A stretch of DNA of 64,000 bases from Isoetes taiwanensis (GCA_021234155.1 JAJEKV010000035.1:186001-250000); one strand, 5' to 3'; counted from the stretch's first letter, positions 11,501-25,665 are shown. A program made the numbers and translations. The notes: generated by a model from the sequence alone, not told the origin.

Positions 11501-14500
11501 ACCCTTTGACCTAGACCTTCTCCAAAATTCCGAAAATTGGGCCGTGTCTTTGGAGATGAATTAGGGATCCAGTAGGCAAAAAAATGGAATTTATTTTCGT
11601 GCAATGCATTAATTGCGAATTCACGAATGTCTTGCCAGCACCAAAGCCCCCCGACTTCTACTTGCCACATCGGGAGGAGGACAAGCCCAAACTCCGCTCC
11701 GTCGGTTCCCCTTGCTCCGTATTCTCGGCTGCTGCTTCGGCCGGGTCCCAAGTGCAGCAGACCAGGACTCGGCCCCAAAAACGCATAAACCCTTCTAGAG
11801 CACGGCAACCCACGGGGTTTTACGTTTGGAGGCCCTCTCCTTGTCCAGATTCAGCGGGACCTTGCGCCCGTGTCTTGAAGTGGAGTTGGGGTGTTGGCCT
11901 TGAGGCGGACCCTAAAATCCCTCCTCGAGCTGCTTGCCCCAAATTTCCTCTCCCAAGGCCACGGGGGCCGGACAGGCGACCTCCCTCTCTCGGGAATCGC
12001 GATGCAGCTCTCCAATGGACTCGAAGCGTCGACATTGCCACAGGGACCAAGTTCCGTGGCCAGAAAACCACCCGAACTCCAAGAAGCCAAAGTAGCTCAC
12101 TTCCATCACACTCCTAGTCAATTGGCCTAGGATGTGGATCGCGGGATCTTGTCGTGGAGGGCATGAGTGTTTCTTTCTTTTGCAAAACCGGCCCGTGTAA
12201 CTTGCTCCCTAGGGTAATTTCGCCATTCCGGACGATTTGGCGGTCGATTTGCCATTCGGAGCCTCCCGGTGCGAACGACAAAAGCAGTCACGGTTTCTAC
12301 AAGGCCGACATCGGGGCGCCCAGCGGTTTGACAAGTTCTCCGGACCGATCTGGAATCTTTTGGGCCTTCCCGAAGAGGGCCCATGAGCGGAGGATCCAAC
12401 GGTCGGATAGGGGAACCGGCTCGGGAGGTGGTCATTAAGCGTCGGCCCCGGGGGGCTGCCGCTGGGAAGGGCTGCCTCGGGAACTTTTGGATCCCGCCTC
12501 ACGGGGTCCTGACTCTCCCCTCTTGTGAGGGATCCCCGCAAGGTCCTGGCCTCGTTTGACTTGGGGAAGGGTGCCAGCTTCGGTTGCCACCGCTTGGGCT
12601 CCCGACCGTTCTAATGCTAACCCTTTGACCTAGACCTTCTCAGAAAATTCCGAAAATTGGGCCGTGTCTTTGGAGATGAATTAGGGATCAGCCGCAAAAA
12701 AATCGGAATTTATTTTCGTGCAATGCATTAATTGCGAATTCACGAATGTCTTGCCACACTGCAAAAGCCCCCCGACTTCTACTTGCCACATCGGGAGGAG
12801 GGCAGGCCCAAACTCCGCTCCGTCGGTTCCCCTTGCTCAGTATTCTGGCTTGCTTCTCGGCCAGGTCCCAAGTGCAGCAGACCAGGGACTCGGCCCCAAA
12901 AGCGCAAACCCTTCTAGAGCACGGCAGCCCACAGGGTTTTACGTTTGGAGGCCCTCTCCTTGTCGGGTCGGTGGGACCTTGCGGTGTCTTGAAGTGGAGT
13001 TGGGGTGTTGATGCCTTGAGCCGGACCCTAAAATCCCTCCGGAAGGCGCTTGCCCCAAATTTCCTCTCCCAAGGCCACTGGGGCCGGACGGGGCGACCTC
13101 CCTCTCCTAATCGCGATGTCTGGCTCTGCCAATGGACTCGAAACGTCGACATTGCCACAGGGACCAAGTTCCGTGGCGGAAGACCACCCGAACTCCAAGA
13201 AGCGCCAAAGTAGCTCACTTCCATCACACTCCTAGTCAATTGGCCTAGGATGTGGATCTCGAGGGATCTTGTCGTGGAGGGGGGTGAGTGTTTCTTTCTT
13301 TTGCAAAACCGGCCGGTGTAACTTGCTCCCTAGGGTAATTTTTGCCATTCGGGACCGATTTGGCGGTCGATTTGCCATTCGAGCCTCCCGGTGCCCGAAC
13401 GACAAAACAATGCGGTTTCTACAAGGCCGACATCAGGACGCCCCGCGGTTTGACAAGTTCTCCCGGACCGATCTGGAATCTTTTGGGCCTTCCCGAAGGG
13501 GCCCATGAGCGGAGGATCAACGGTCGGATAGGGGAACCGGGCTTCGGAGGGTGGTCATTAGCGCGTGCCCCGGGGGGCCGCCGGAAGGGGGGCTGCCTCG
13601 GGAACTTTTTTGGATCCCGCCTCCTGGGGTCCGGACTCTCCCCTCTTGTGAGGGATCCCTGCAAGGTCCTGGCCTCGTTTGACTTGGGGAAGGGTGCCAG
13701 CTCGGTTGCCATGCAACGGGCTCCCCGACCGTTCTAATGCTAACCCTTTGACCTAGACCTTCTCCGAAAATTCCGAAAAATGGGCCGTGTCTTTGGAGAT
13801 GAATTAGGGATCCAGCCGGCAAAAAATCGAATTTATTTTTTTTATTGCAATGCATTAATTGCGAATTTGAATGTCTTGCCAGTTGCAAAAGCCCCCGACT
13901 TCTACTTGCCACATCGGGAGGAGGACAGGCCCAAACTCCGCTCCGTCGGTTCCCTTGCTTGCTCCATATTCTCGGCTGCTTTTCTTCGGCCGGGTCCCAA
14001 GTGCAACAGACCAGGGACTCGGCCCCAAAGCATAAACCCTTCTAGAGCACGGCAGCCCACGGGGTTTCACGTTTGAGGAGGCCCTCTCCTTGTCAGATTT
14101 CGGCCGGGACCTTGCACCCGTGTCTTGAAGTGGAGTTGGGGTGTTGACGCCAGAGCGCGGACCCTAAAATCCCTCCGGAAGCTGCTTGCCCCAAATTTCC
14201 TCTCCCCAAGGCCCTGGGGGCCGGGGCGAGGCGACCTCCCCTCTCCGGAATCGCGATCTGGCTCTGCCAATGGACTCAGAACGTCGACATTGCCCTGGGG
14301 ACCAAGTTCCGTGGCCAGAAGACCACCCGAACTCCAAGCAGCGCCAAAGTAGCTCACTTCCATCACACTCGTAGTCAATTGGCCTAGGATGTGGATGCGG
14401 GATACTGTCGTGGAGGGCGTGAGTGTTTCTTTCTTTTGCAAAACCGACCGTGTAACTTGCTCCCTAGGGTAATTTCGCCATTCCGGACGATTTGGCAGGG

Positions 14501-17500
14501 TCGATTTGCCATTCCGAACCTCCCGGTGCGAGCGACAAAAGCGATCACGGTTTCTCTAGGCAGGCCGACATCCGGGGCCCCAGCGGTTTGACAAGTTCTC
14601 CCGGACCGATCTGGAATCTTTTGGGCCTTCCCCGAAGGGGCCCATGAGCGGAGGATCCAAATCGGTCGGATAGGGGAACCGGGCTCAGGAGGGTGGTCAT
14701 TAGCGTGCAGCCCCAGGGGCGCCGAGGAAGGGCTGCCTCCGGGAACTTTTTTTTTGATCCCTCCTCACGGGGTCCTGGACTCTCCCCTCTTGTGAGGGAT
14801 CCCTCCAAGGTCCTGGCCTCGTTTGACTTGGGGAAGGGTGCCAGCTCGGTTGCCCTGCAACGGGCTCCCCCGACCGTTCTAATGCTAACCCTTTGACCTA
14901 GACCTTCTCCGAAAATTCCGAAAATTGGGCCGTGTGCTGGAGATGAATTAGGGATCCAGCCGGCAAAAAATCGGAATTTATTTTCGTGCAATGCATTAAT
15001 TGCGAATTTACGAATGTCTTGCCACTGCAAAAGCGCCCCCCGACTTCTACTTGCCACATCGGGAGGAGGACAGGCCCAAACTCCGCTCCGTCAGTTCCCC
15101 TTGCTCCGTATTCTCGGCTGCTGCTTCTCGGCCAGGTCCCAAGTGCAACAGACCAGGACTCGGCCCCCAAAACGCAAACCCTTCTAGAGCCTGGCAACCC
15201 ACAGGGTTTACGTTTCGGAGGCCCTCTCCTTGTCAGATTCGGCCGGGACCTTGCGCCGTGTCTTGAAGTGGAGTTGGGGTGTTGACGCCAGAGCACGGAC
15301 CCTAAAATCCCTCCGGAAGCTGCTTGCCCCAAATTTCCTCTCCCCAAGGCCCCGGGGCCGGGCGGCGACCTCCCTCTCCTGGAATCATGATCTGGCTCTG
15401 CCAATGGACTCGGAAACGTCGACATTGCCACAGGGACCAAGTTCCGTGGCGGAAGACCACCCGAACTCCAAGAAGCGCCAAAAGTAGCTCACTTCCATCA
15501 CACTCCTAGTCAATTGGCCTAGGATGTGGATGCGATATCTTGTCGTGGAGGGCGTGAGTGTTTCTTTCTTTTGCAAAACCGGCCGTGTAACTTGCTCCCT
15601 AGGGTAATTTAGCCATTCGGACGATTTGGCGGGTCGATTTGCCATTCGAGCCTCCCGGTGCCCGAGCGACAAAACAAAGTCGGTTTCTACAAGGCCACAT
15701 CGGGGCGCCCAGTTTGACAAGTTCTCCCTGACCCGATCCCGGAATCTTTTGGGCCTTCCCAAGAGGGGCCCATGAGCGGAGGATCCAGCGGTCGGATAGG
15801 GGAACCGGACTCGGGAGGGTGGTCATTAGCGCAGCCCCGGGAGGCTTGGCGCCGAGAAGGGCTGCCTCGGGGAACTTTTGGATCCCGCCTCACGGGGTCC
15901 GGACTCTCCCCTCTTGTGAGGGATCCCTGCAAGGTCCTGGCCTCGTTTGACTTGGGGAAGGGTGCCAGCTTCGGTTGCCCTGCAACGGGCTCCCCCGACC
16001 GTTCTAATGCTAACCCTTTGACCTAGACCTTCTCCTCGAAATTCGAAAAATTGGGCCGTGTGCTGGAGATGAATTAGGGATCCAGCCGGCAAAAAATCGG
16101 AATTTATTTTCGTGCAATGCATTAATTGCGAATTTACGAATGTCTTGCCACTGCAAAAGCGCCCCCCGACTTCTACTTGCCACATCGGGAGGAGGACAGG
16201 CCCAAACTCCGCTCCGTCAGTTCCCCTTGCTCCGTATTCTCGGCTGCTGCTTCTCGGCCAGGTCCCAAGTTACAACAGACCAGGGACTTCGGCCCCAAAA
16301 CGCAAAACCCTTCTAGAGCCTGGCAACCCACAGGGTTTACGTTTCGGAGGCCCTCTCCTTGTCAGATTCGGCCGGGACCTTGCGCCGTGTCTTGAAGTGG
16401 AGTTGGGGTGTTGACGCCAGAGCGCGGACCCTAAAATCCCTCCGGAAGCTGCTTGCCCCAAATTTCCTCTCCCCAAGGCCCTGGGGACGGACGGGCGACC
16501 TCCCCTCTCCGGAATCGCGATCTGGCTCTGCCAATGGACTCAGAACGTCGACATTGCCCTGGGGACCAAGTTCCGTGGCCAGAAGACCACCCGAACTCCA
16601 AGAAGCGCCAAAGTAGCTCACTTCCATCACACTCCTAGTCAATTGGCCTAGGATGTGGATGCGGGATACTGTCGTGGAGGGCGTGAGTGTTTCTTTCTTT
16701 TGCAAAACCGACCGTGTAACTTGCTCCCTAGGGTAATTTCGCCATTCCGGACGATTTGGCAGGGTCGATTGCCATTCGGACCTCCCGGTGCCCGAGCGAC
16801 AAAAGCAATCTTGGTTTCTACAAAGGCCGACATCGGGGCGCCCAGCGGTTTGACAAGTTCTCCCCGGACCCGATCTGGAATCTTTTGGGCCTTCCCGAAG
16901 AGGGCCCATGAGCGGAGGATCAGCGGTCGGATAGGGGAACCGGGCTCCGGGAGGGTGGTCATTAGCGTGCGACCCGGGGAGGCTTGCCGCCGAAGGGCTG
17001 CCTCGAACTTTTGGATCCCGGCCTCACGGGTCCGGACTCTCCCCTCTTGTGAGGGATCCCCGCAAGGTCCTGGCCTCGTTTGACTTGGGGAAGGGTGCCA
17101 GCTTCGGTTGCCCCCCAGCGGGCTCCCCGACCGTTCTAATGCTAACCCTTTGACCTAGACCTTCTCCGAAAATTCCAAAATTGGGCCGTGTCTTTGGAGA
17201 TGAATTAGGGATCCAACCCGGCAAAAAATCGAATTTATTTTCATGCAATGCATTAATTGCGAATTTACGAATGTCTTGCCATTACAAAAAAGCCCCGACT
17301 TCTACTTGCCACATCGGGAGGAGGACAGGCCCAAACTCCGCTCCGTCCAGGTTCCCCTTGCTCCGTATTCTCGGCCGCTTTGCTTCTCGGCTGGGTCCCA
17401 AGTGCAACGGACCCGGGACTCGGCCCCCAAAACATAAACCCTTCTAGAGCCTCGGCAACCCACGGGGTTTTACGTTTTGGAGGCCCTCTCCTTGTCGGTC

Positions 17501-20500
17501 GGCCGGACCTTCTGCCGTGTCTTGAAGTGGAGTTGGGGTGTTGGCCCCAGGCCCTTGGACCCTAAAATCCCTCCTAAGAAGCTGCCCCCAAATTTCCTCT
17601 CCCCAAGGCCCTGAGGGGCGGGGCGGGCGACCTCCCTCTCCGAGGAATCGCGATCGGCTCTGCCAATGGACTCGAAACGTTGACATTGCCACAGGGACCA
17701 AGTTCCAGGCGCCAAGACCACCCGAACTCCAAGAAGCCCAAAGTAGCTCACTTCCATCACACTCCTAGTCAATTGGCCTAGGATGTGGATGCGGATATCT
17801 TGTCGTGGAGGGCGTGAGTGTTTCTTTCTTTTGCAAAACCAACCGTATAACTTGCTCCCTAGGGTAATTTAAGCCATTCGGACGATTTGGCGGTCGATTT
17901 GCCATTCCGGAGCCTTCCGGTGCCCGAACGACAAAACAGTCTTGGTTTCTACAAAGTAGACATCGGGGGCCATCCCGGGTTTGACAAGTTCTCCCGACCG
18001 ATCTGGAATCTTTTGGGCCTTCCCAAGAGGGGCCCATGAACCGGAGGATCCAACGGTGGGATAGGGGAACCGGACTCCGGGAGGTGGTCATTAGCGTCAT
18101 GCAGCCCGGGGAGCGCCGCCCGGGGAAGGGCTGCCTCGGGAACTTTTTTGGATCCCGCCTCCGGGGTCCTGACTCTCCCCTCTTGTGAGGGATCCCCTGC
18201 AAGGTCCTGGCCTCGTTTGACTTGGGGAAGGGTGCCAGCTTCGGTTGCCACCAGCGGGCTCCCCCGACCGTTCTAATGCTAACCCTTTGACCTAGACCTT
18301 CTCCTAAAATTCGAAAAATTGGGCCGTGTCTTTGGAGATGAATTAGGGATCCAGCCGGCAAAAATCGAATTTATTTTTCGTGCAATGCATTAATTGCGAA
18401 TTCTTAATGTCTTGCCATTGCAAAAGCCCCGACTTCTACTTGCCACATCGGGAGGAGGACAGGCCCAAACTCCGCTCCGTCGGTTCCCCTTGCTCCGTAT
18501 TCTCATTCTTTGCTTCTTCTGGCTAGGTCCCAAATGCAACAGACGGGGACTCGGCCCCAAAACGCAAACCCTTCTAGAGCACGCAACCCCACGGGGTTTA
18601 CGTTTGGAGGCCCTCTCCTTGTCGATTCGCCGGGACCTTGCGCCCGTGTCTTGAAGTGGAGTTGGGGTGTTGGCCTTGAGCCTTGGACCCTAAAATCCCT
18701 CCCGAAGCTGCTTGCCCCAAATTCCCTCTCCCCAAGGCCACGGGGGCCGGACGGGCGACCTCCCCTCTCGGAATCGCGATCTGGCTCGCCAATGGACTCG
18801 AACGTCGACATTGCCCTGGGGACCAAGTTCCGTGGCCAGAAGACCACCCGAACTCCAAGAAGCGCCAAAGTAGCTCACTTCCATCACACTCCTAGTCAAT
18901 TGGCCTAGGATGTGGATGCGGGATACTGTCGTGGAGGGCGTGAGTGTTTCTTTCTTTTGCAAAACCGACCGTGTAACTTGCTCCCTAGGGTAATTTCGCC
19001 ATTCCGGACGATTTGGCAGGGTCGATTTGCCATTCCGGAGCCTCCCCGGTGCCCGAACGACAAAACAGTGCGGTTTCTACAAGGCCGACATCAGGACGCC
19101 CCGCGGTTTGACAAGTTCTCCCGGACCGATCTGGAATCTTTTGGGCCTTCCCGAAGAGGGGCCCATGAACGGAGGATCCAACGGTCGGATAGGGGAACCG
19201 GGCTCCGGGAGGGTGGTCATTAGCGTGCAGCCCCGGGGGGAGCGCTGCCAGGAAGGGCTGCCTCGGGAACTTTTTTGGATCCCGCCTCCTGGGGTCCGGA
19301 CTCTCCCCTCTTGTGAGGGATCCCTGCAAGGTCCTGGCCTCGTTTGACTTGGGGAAGGGTGCCAGCTCGGTTGCCCTGCAACGGGCTCCCCCGACCGTTC
19401 TAATGCTAACCCTTTGACCTAGACCTTCTCCGAAAATTCCGAAAATTGGGCCGTGTGCTGGAGATGAATTAGGGATCCAGCCGGCAAAAAATCGGAATTT
19501 ATTTTCGTGCAATGCATTAATGCGAATTCACGAATGTCTTGCCAGCGCAAAAGCCCCCGACTTCTACTTGCCACATCGGGGAGGAGGACAGGCCCAAACT
19601 CCGCTCCGTCAGTTCCCCTTGCTCCGTATTCTCTTTATTGCTTCTCGGCTAGGTCCCAAGTGCAGCAGGACCAGGACTTCGGCCCCCAAAACGAAACCCT
19701 TCTAGAGCACGGCAACCCACGGGGGTTTACGTTTGGAGGAGGCCCTCTCCTTGTCGATTCGGCGGGACCTTGCGGCTGTGTCTTGAAGTGGAGTTGGGAT
19801 GTTGGCCTTGAGCGCTGGACCCTAAAATCCCTCCGGAAGCTGCTTGCCCCAAATTTCCCTCTCCCAAGGCCACGGGGCCGGACGGGCGACCTCCCTCTCC
19901 GGAATCGCGATCTGGCTCTCACCAATGGACTCGAGAACGTTGACATTGCCACTGGGACCAAGTTCCGCGGCGAAGACCACCCGAACTCCAAGAAGCCAAA
20001 GTAGCTCACTTCCATCACACTCCTAGTCAATTGGCCTAGGATGTGGATGCGGATATCTTGTCGTGGAGGGCGTGAGTGTTTCTTTCTTTTGCAAAACCAA
20101 CCGTGTAACTTGCTCCCTAGGGTAATTTCGCCATTCCGACGATTTGGCGGTCGATTTGCCATTCGAGCCTTCCCGGTGCCGAACGACAAAAAAAAAGTCA
20201 CGGTTTCTACAAGGCCGACATCCCGGGGCTTCCGGGTTTGACAAGTTCTCCCGGACCGATCTGAATCTTTGGGCCTTCCCAAGAGGGGCCCATTAACGGA
20301 GGATCCAACGGTCCGGATAGGGGAACCGGGCTCCCGAGGGTGGTCATTAGCGTCACAGCCCGGGGCGCCGCCAGAAGGGCTGCCTCGGGAACTTTTGGAT
20401 CCCGCCTCACGGGGTCCTGGACTCTCCCCTCTTGTGAGGGATCCCCGCAAGGTCCCGGCCTCGTTTGACTTGGGGAAGGGTGCCAGCTCGGTTGCCACCT

Positions 20501-23500
20501 TGGGCTCCCCGACCGTTCTAATGCTAACCCTTTGACCTAGACCTTCTCAGAAAATTCGAAAATTGGGCCGTGTCTTTGGAGATGAATTAGGGATCCAGCC
20601 GGCAAAAAAATCGAATTTATTTTAGTGCAATGCATTAATTGCGAATTCGAATGTCTTGCCATCACCAAAAGCCCCCGACTTCTACTTGCCACATCGGAGG
20701 AGGACAGGCCCAAACTCCGCTCCGTCCCGGTTCCCCTTGCTCCGTATTCTCGGCTGCTGCTTCCGCCAGTCCCAAGTGCAACAGACCCGGGACTCGTCCC
20801 CCAAAGCGCAAACCCTTCTAGAGCACGGCAACCCACGGGGTTTACGTTTGGAGGCCCTCTCCTTGTCGATTCAGCGGGACCTTGCGCGTGTCTTGAAGTG
20901 GAGTTGGGGTGTTGGCCTTGAGGCCTTGGACCCTAAAATCCCTCCTAAGCCGCTTGCCCCAAATTTCCTCTCCCCAAGGCCACGGGGGGCCGGGGCCGGG
21001 CGACCTCCCCTCTCCGGAATCGCGATCTGGCTCTGCCAATGGACTCAGAACGTCGACATTGCCCTGGGGACCAAGTTCCGTGGCCAGAAGACCACCCGAA
21101 CTCCAAGAAGCGCCAAAGTAGCTCACTTCCATCACACTCCTAGTCAATTGGCCTAGGATGTGGATGCGGGATACTGTCGTGGAGGGCGTGAGTGTTTCTT
21201 TCTTTTGCAAAACCAACCGTGTAACTTGCTCCCTAGGGTAATTTAAGCCATTCGGACGATTTGGCAGGGTCGATTTGCCATTCCGGAGCCTTCCGGTGCC
21301 CGAACGACAAAACAGTGCGGTTTCTACAAGGCCGACATCAGGACGCCCCGCGGTTTGACAAGTTCTCCCGGACCGATCTGGAATCTTTTGGGCCTTCCCG
21401 AAGAGGGGCCCATGAACGGAGGATCCAACGGTCGGATAGGGGAACCGGGCTCCGGGAGGGTGGTCATTAGCGTGCAGCCCCGGGGGCTGCCTCGGGAACT
21501 TTTTTGGATCCCGCCTCCTGGGGTCCGGACTCTCCCCTCTTGTGAGGGATCCCTGCAAGGTCCTGGCCTCGTTTGACTTGGGGAAGGGTGCCAGCTCGGT
21601 TGCCCTGCAACGGGCTCCCCCGACCGTTCTAATGCTAACCCTTTGACCTAGACCTTCTCCGAAAATTCCGAAAATTGGGCCGTGTGCTGGAGATGAATTA
21701 GGGATCCAGCCGGCAAAAAATCGGAATTTATTTTCGTGCAATGCATTAATTGCGAATTTACGAATGTCTTGCCACTGCAAAAGCGCCCCCCGACTTCTAC
21801 TTGCCACATCGGGAGGAGGACAGGCCCAAACTCCGCTCCGTCAGTTCCCCTTGCTCCGTATTCTCGGCTGCTGCTTCTCGGCCAGGTCCCAAGTGCAACA
21901 GACCAGGACTCGGCCCCCAAAACGCAAACCCTTCTAGAGCCTGGCAACCCACAGGGTTTACGTTTCGGAGGCCCTCTCCTTGTCAGATTCGGCCGGGACC
22001 TTGCGCCGTGTCTTGAAGTGGAGTTGGGGTGTTGACGCCAGAGCGCGGACCCTAAAATCCCTCCGGAGGCTGCTTGCCCCAAATTTCCTCTCCCCAAGGC
22101 CCTGGGGACGGACGGGCGACCTCCCCTCTCCGGAATCGCGATCTGGCTCTGCCAATGGACTCAGAACGTCGACATTGCCCTGGGGACCAAGTTCCGTGGC
22201 CAGAAGACCACCCGAACTCCAAGAAGCGCCAAAGTAGCTCACTTCCATCACACTCCTAGTCAATTGGCCTAGGATGTGGATGCGGGATACTGTCGTGGAG
22301 GGCGTGAGTGTTTCTTTCTTTTGCAAAACCGACCGTGTAACTTGCTCCCTAGGGTAATTTTGCCATTCCGGACGATTTGGCAGGGTCGATTTGCCATTCC
22401 GGAGCCTCCCCGGTGCCCGAACGACAAAACAGTGCGGTTTCTACAAGGCCGACATCAGGACGCCCCGCGGTTTGACAAGTTCTCCCGGACCGATCTGGAA
22501 TCTTTTGGGCCTTCCCGAAGAGGGGCCCATGAACGGAGGATCCAACGGTCGGATAGGGGAACCGGGCTCCGGGAGGGTGGTCATTAGCGTGCAGCCCCGG
22601 GGGGAGCGCTGCCAGGAAGGGCTGCCTCGGGAACTTTTTGGATCCCCGGGCACGGGGTCCTGGACTCTCCCCCTCTTGTGAGGGATCCCCGCAAGGTCCT
22701 GGCCTCGTTTGACTTGGGGAAGGGTGCCATTTCCGGTTGCCCCTTGGGCTCCCCAGACCGTTCTAATGCTAACCCTTTGACCTAGACCTTCTCCCAAAAT
22801 TCCGAAATTGGGCCGTGTCTTTGGAGATGAATTAGGGATCCAAATTCGGCAAAAATCGAATTTATTTTCGTGCAATGCATTAATTGCGAATTCTGAATGT
22901 CTTGCCATTTGCAAAAGCCCCCGACTTCTACTTGCCACATCGGGAGGAGGACAGGCCCAAACTCCGCTCCGTGATTCCCCTTGCTCCGTATTCTCGGCTG
23001 CTGCTTCTCGGCTAGGTCCCAAGTGCAACAGACCAGGACTCGGCCCCCAAAACGCAAACCCTTCTAGAGCACGGCAACCCACGGGGTTTTACGTTTGGAG
23101 GCCCTCTCCTTGTCGGTCGGCCCGGGACCTTTGCGCCCGTGTCTTGAAGTGGAGTTGGGGTGTTGGCCTTGAGCCTTGGACCCTAAAATCCCCTCCTGAA
23201 GGCTGCTTGCCCCAAATTTCCTCTCCCCAAGGCCACAGGGGCCGGACGGGCGACCTCCCTCTCCTAGGATCAGCGATCTGGCTCTGCCAATGGACTCAGA
23301 GCGTTGACATTGCCACCGGGGACCAAGTTCCGTGGCGAGAAGACCACCCGAACTCCAAGAAGCGCCAAAGTAGCTCACTTCCATCACACTCCTAGTCAAT
23401 TGGCCTAGGATGTGGATCGCGGGACCTTGTCGTGGAGGGCGTGAGTGTTTCTTTCTTTTGCAAAACCAACCGTGTAACTTGCTCCCTAGGGTAATTTCGC

Positions 23501-25448
23501 CATTCCGGACGATTTGGCAGGGTCGATTTGCCATTCCGGAGCCTTCCGGTGCCCCGAACGACAAAAGCAGTCTTGCGGTTTCTACAAGGCCGACATCGGG
23601 GGCCCCCGGTTTGACAAGTTCTCCGGACCGTCTGGAATCTTTTGGGCCTTCCAAGAGGGGCCCATGAGCGGAGGATCCAACGGTCGGATAGGGGAACCGG
23701 GCTCGGGAGGGTGGTCATTAGCGTGCGGCCCGGGGGCGCGGGGAAGGGCTGCCTCGGGAACTTTTTGGATCCCAGCCTCACGGGGTCCGGACTCTCCCCT
23801 CTTGTGAGGGATCCCCGCAAGGTCCCGCGCCTCGTTTGACTTGGGGAAGGGTGCCAGCTCGGTTGCCACGCAGCGGGCTCCCCGACCGTTCTAATGCTAA
23901 CCCTTTGACCTAGACCTTCTCCGAAAATTCGAAAATTGGGCGTGTCTTTGGAGATGAATTAGGGATCCAGCCGCAAAAAATCGAATTTATTTTCGTTGCA
24001 ATGCATTAATTGCGAATTCTGAATGTCTTGCCATCGCAAAAGCCCCCGACTTCTACTTGCCACATCGGGAGGAGGGCGGGGCCCAAACTCCGCTCCGTCG
24101 GTTCCCCTTGCTCCGTATTCTCGGGCTGCTTTGCTTCCGGCCGAGTCCCAAGTGCAACAGACCAGACTTCGTCCCCAAAGCGCCAAACCCTTCTAGAGCA
24201 CGGCAACCCACGGGGTTTACGTTTGGAGGCCCTCTCCTTGTCGGTTCAGCGGGACCTTGCGCGTGTCTTGAAGTGGAGTTGGGGTGTTGGCCTTGAGCCT
24301 GGACCCTAAAATCCCTCCGAAGCTGCTTGCCCCAAATTTCCTCTCCCAAGGCCACAGGGGATGGGCCAGGCGACCTCCCCTCTCCGGAATCGCGATCTGG
24401 CTCTGCCAATGGACTCAGAACGTCGACATTGCCCTGGGGACCAAGTTCCGTGGCCAGAAGACCACCCGAACTCCAAGAAGCGCCAAAGTAGCTCACTTCC
24501 ATCACACTCCTAGTCAATTGGCCTAGGTTGTGGATCGCGGGATACTGTCGTGGAGGGCGTGAGTGTTTCTTTCTTTTGCAAAACCGGCCGTGTAACTTGC
24601 TCCCTAGGGTAATTTCGCCATTCCGGACGATTTGGCAGGGTCGATTTGCCATTCCGGAGCCTCCCCGGTGCCCGAACGACAAAATATTGCGGTTTCCTCA
24701 AAAGCATCGGGGCCCCCAGCGGTTTGACAAGTTCTCCCGGACCCGATCTGGAATCTTTTGGGGCTTCGAAGAGGGGCCCATGAGCGGAGGATCCAACGGT
24801 CCGGATAGGGGAACCGGGCTCGGGAGGGTGGTCATTAAGCGCGTGCAGCCCGGGGGCTGCCGGGGAAGGGGCTGCCTCGGGAACTTTTTGGATCCCGCCT
24901 CACGGGGTCCGGACTCTCCCCTCTTGTGAGGGATCCCCGCAAGGTCCCCGGCCTCGTTTGACTTGGGGAAGGGTGCCAGCTCGGTTGCCCTGCAACGGGC
25001 TCCCCCGACCGTTCTAATGCTAACCCTTTGACCTAGACCTTCTCCGAAAATTCAAAATTGGGCGTGTGCTGGAGATGAATTAGGGATCTAGCCGCAAAAA
25101 ATCGAATTTATTTTCGGTGCAATGCATTAATTGCGAATTTACTGAATGTCTTGCCAGCGCAAAAAGCCCCCCGACTTCTACTTGCCACATGGAGGAGGAC
25201 AGGCCCAAACTCCGCTCGCCGGTTCCCCTTGCTCCGTATTCACCGGCTGCTGCTTCTCGGCAGTCCCAAGTGCAACAGACCAGGACTCGGCCCCAAAACA
25301 TAAACCGTTCTAGAGCCCGGCAACCCACGGGGTTTTACGTTTGGGAGGCCCTCTCCTTGTCGATTCGCCAGGGACCTTGCGCCCGTGGTCTTGAAGTGGA
25401 GTTGGGGTGTTGGCGCCGAGGCCTTGGACCCTAAAATCCCTCCCGGAA
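5525..25448. repeat. Tandem satellite array, unit about 1,125 bp, about 17.7 copies
   Basis: A single anchor (GAAGTGGAGTTGGGG) starts at 6261, 7393, 8519, 9640, 10756, 11877, 12991, 14127, 15265, 16394, 17524, 18653, 19785, 20895, 22015, 23146, 24270 and 25393. The spacings are 1110-1138 bp, mean 1125. The array starts mid-unit at about 5525 (GCGGTGCGAGCGACAAAA) and ends just after AAAATCCCTCCCGGAAGG at about 25448. It is GC-rich against AT-rich flanks. Units share long identical blocks and differ mostly by 1-4 bp indels clustered at GC-rich spots. No conserved reading frame survives between units, so it looks non-coding. It sits inside the CACTA element. Confidence 0.95.
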
Positions 25449-25529
25449 GGGTATTTATAGTTCATACTTTGGTCTCTATTGTGTTTACCGTGTTATTATG
25501 TTCTCTAAATATTCATGTATGTATGATAC

Positions 25530-25625
25530 AGCATGCGCGTGTATACAACCCCCATAAGGTCTATGATACGAGTACTTTGTACGCGTGTATACAACCCCCG
25601 CATAAGGTCTATGATACATGGTATG
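25530..25625. repeat. Short direct repeat downstream of the array
   Basis: Two copies of a unit of about 50 bp carry GTGTATACAACCCC, CATAAGGTCTATGATAC and a following TACG/TATGCG, differing by small indels. They lie immediately beyond the satellite boundary. No gene signal is attached. Confidence 0.7.
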
Positions 25626-25665
25626 CGTAAAAACGCATTAATTATGAATTAAGTGCCAACAAATA

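Noticed and set aside
5525-25448. CRISPR array or rDNA spacer array
   Set aside because: Units are 1.1 kb with no short repeat/unique spacer pattern, and no rRNA genes or recognisable rDNA promoter text are present.
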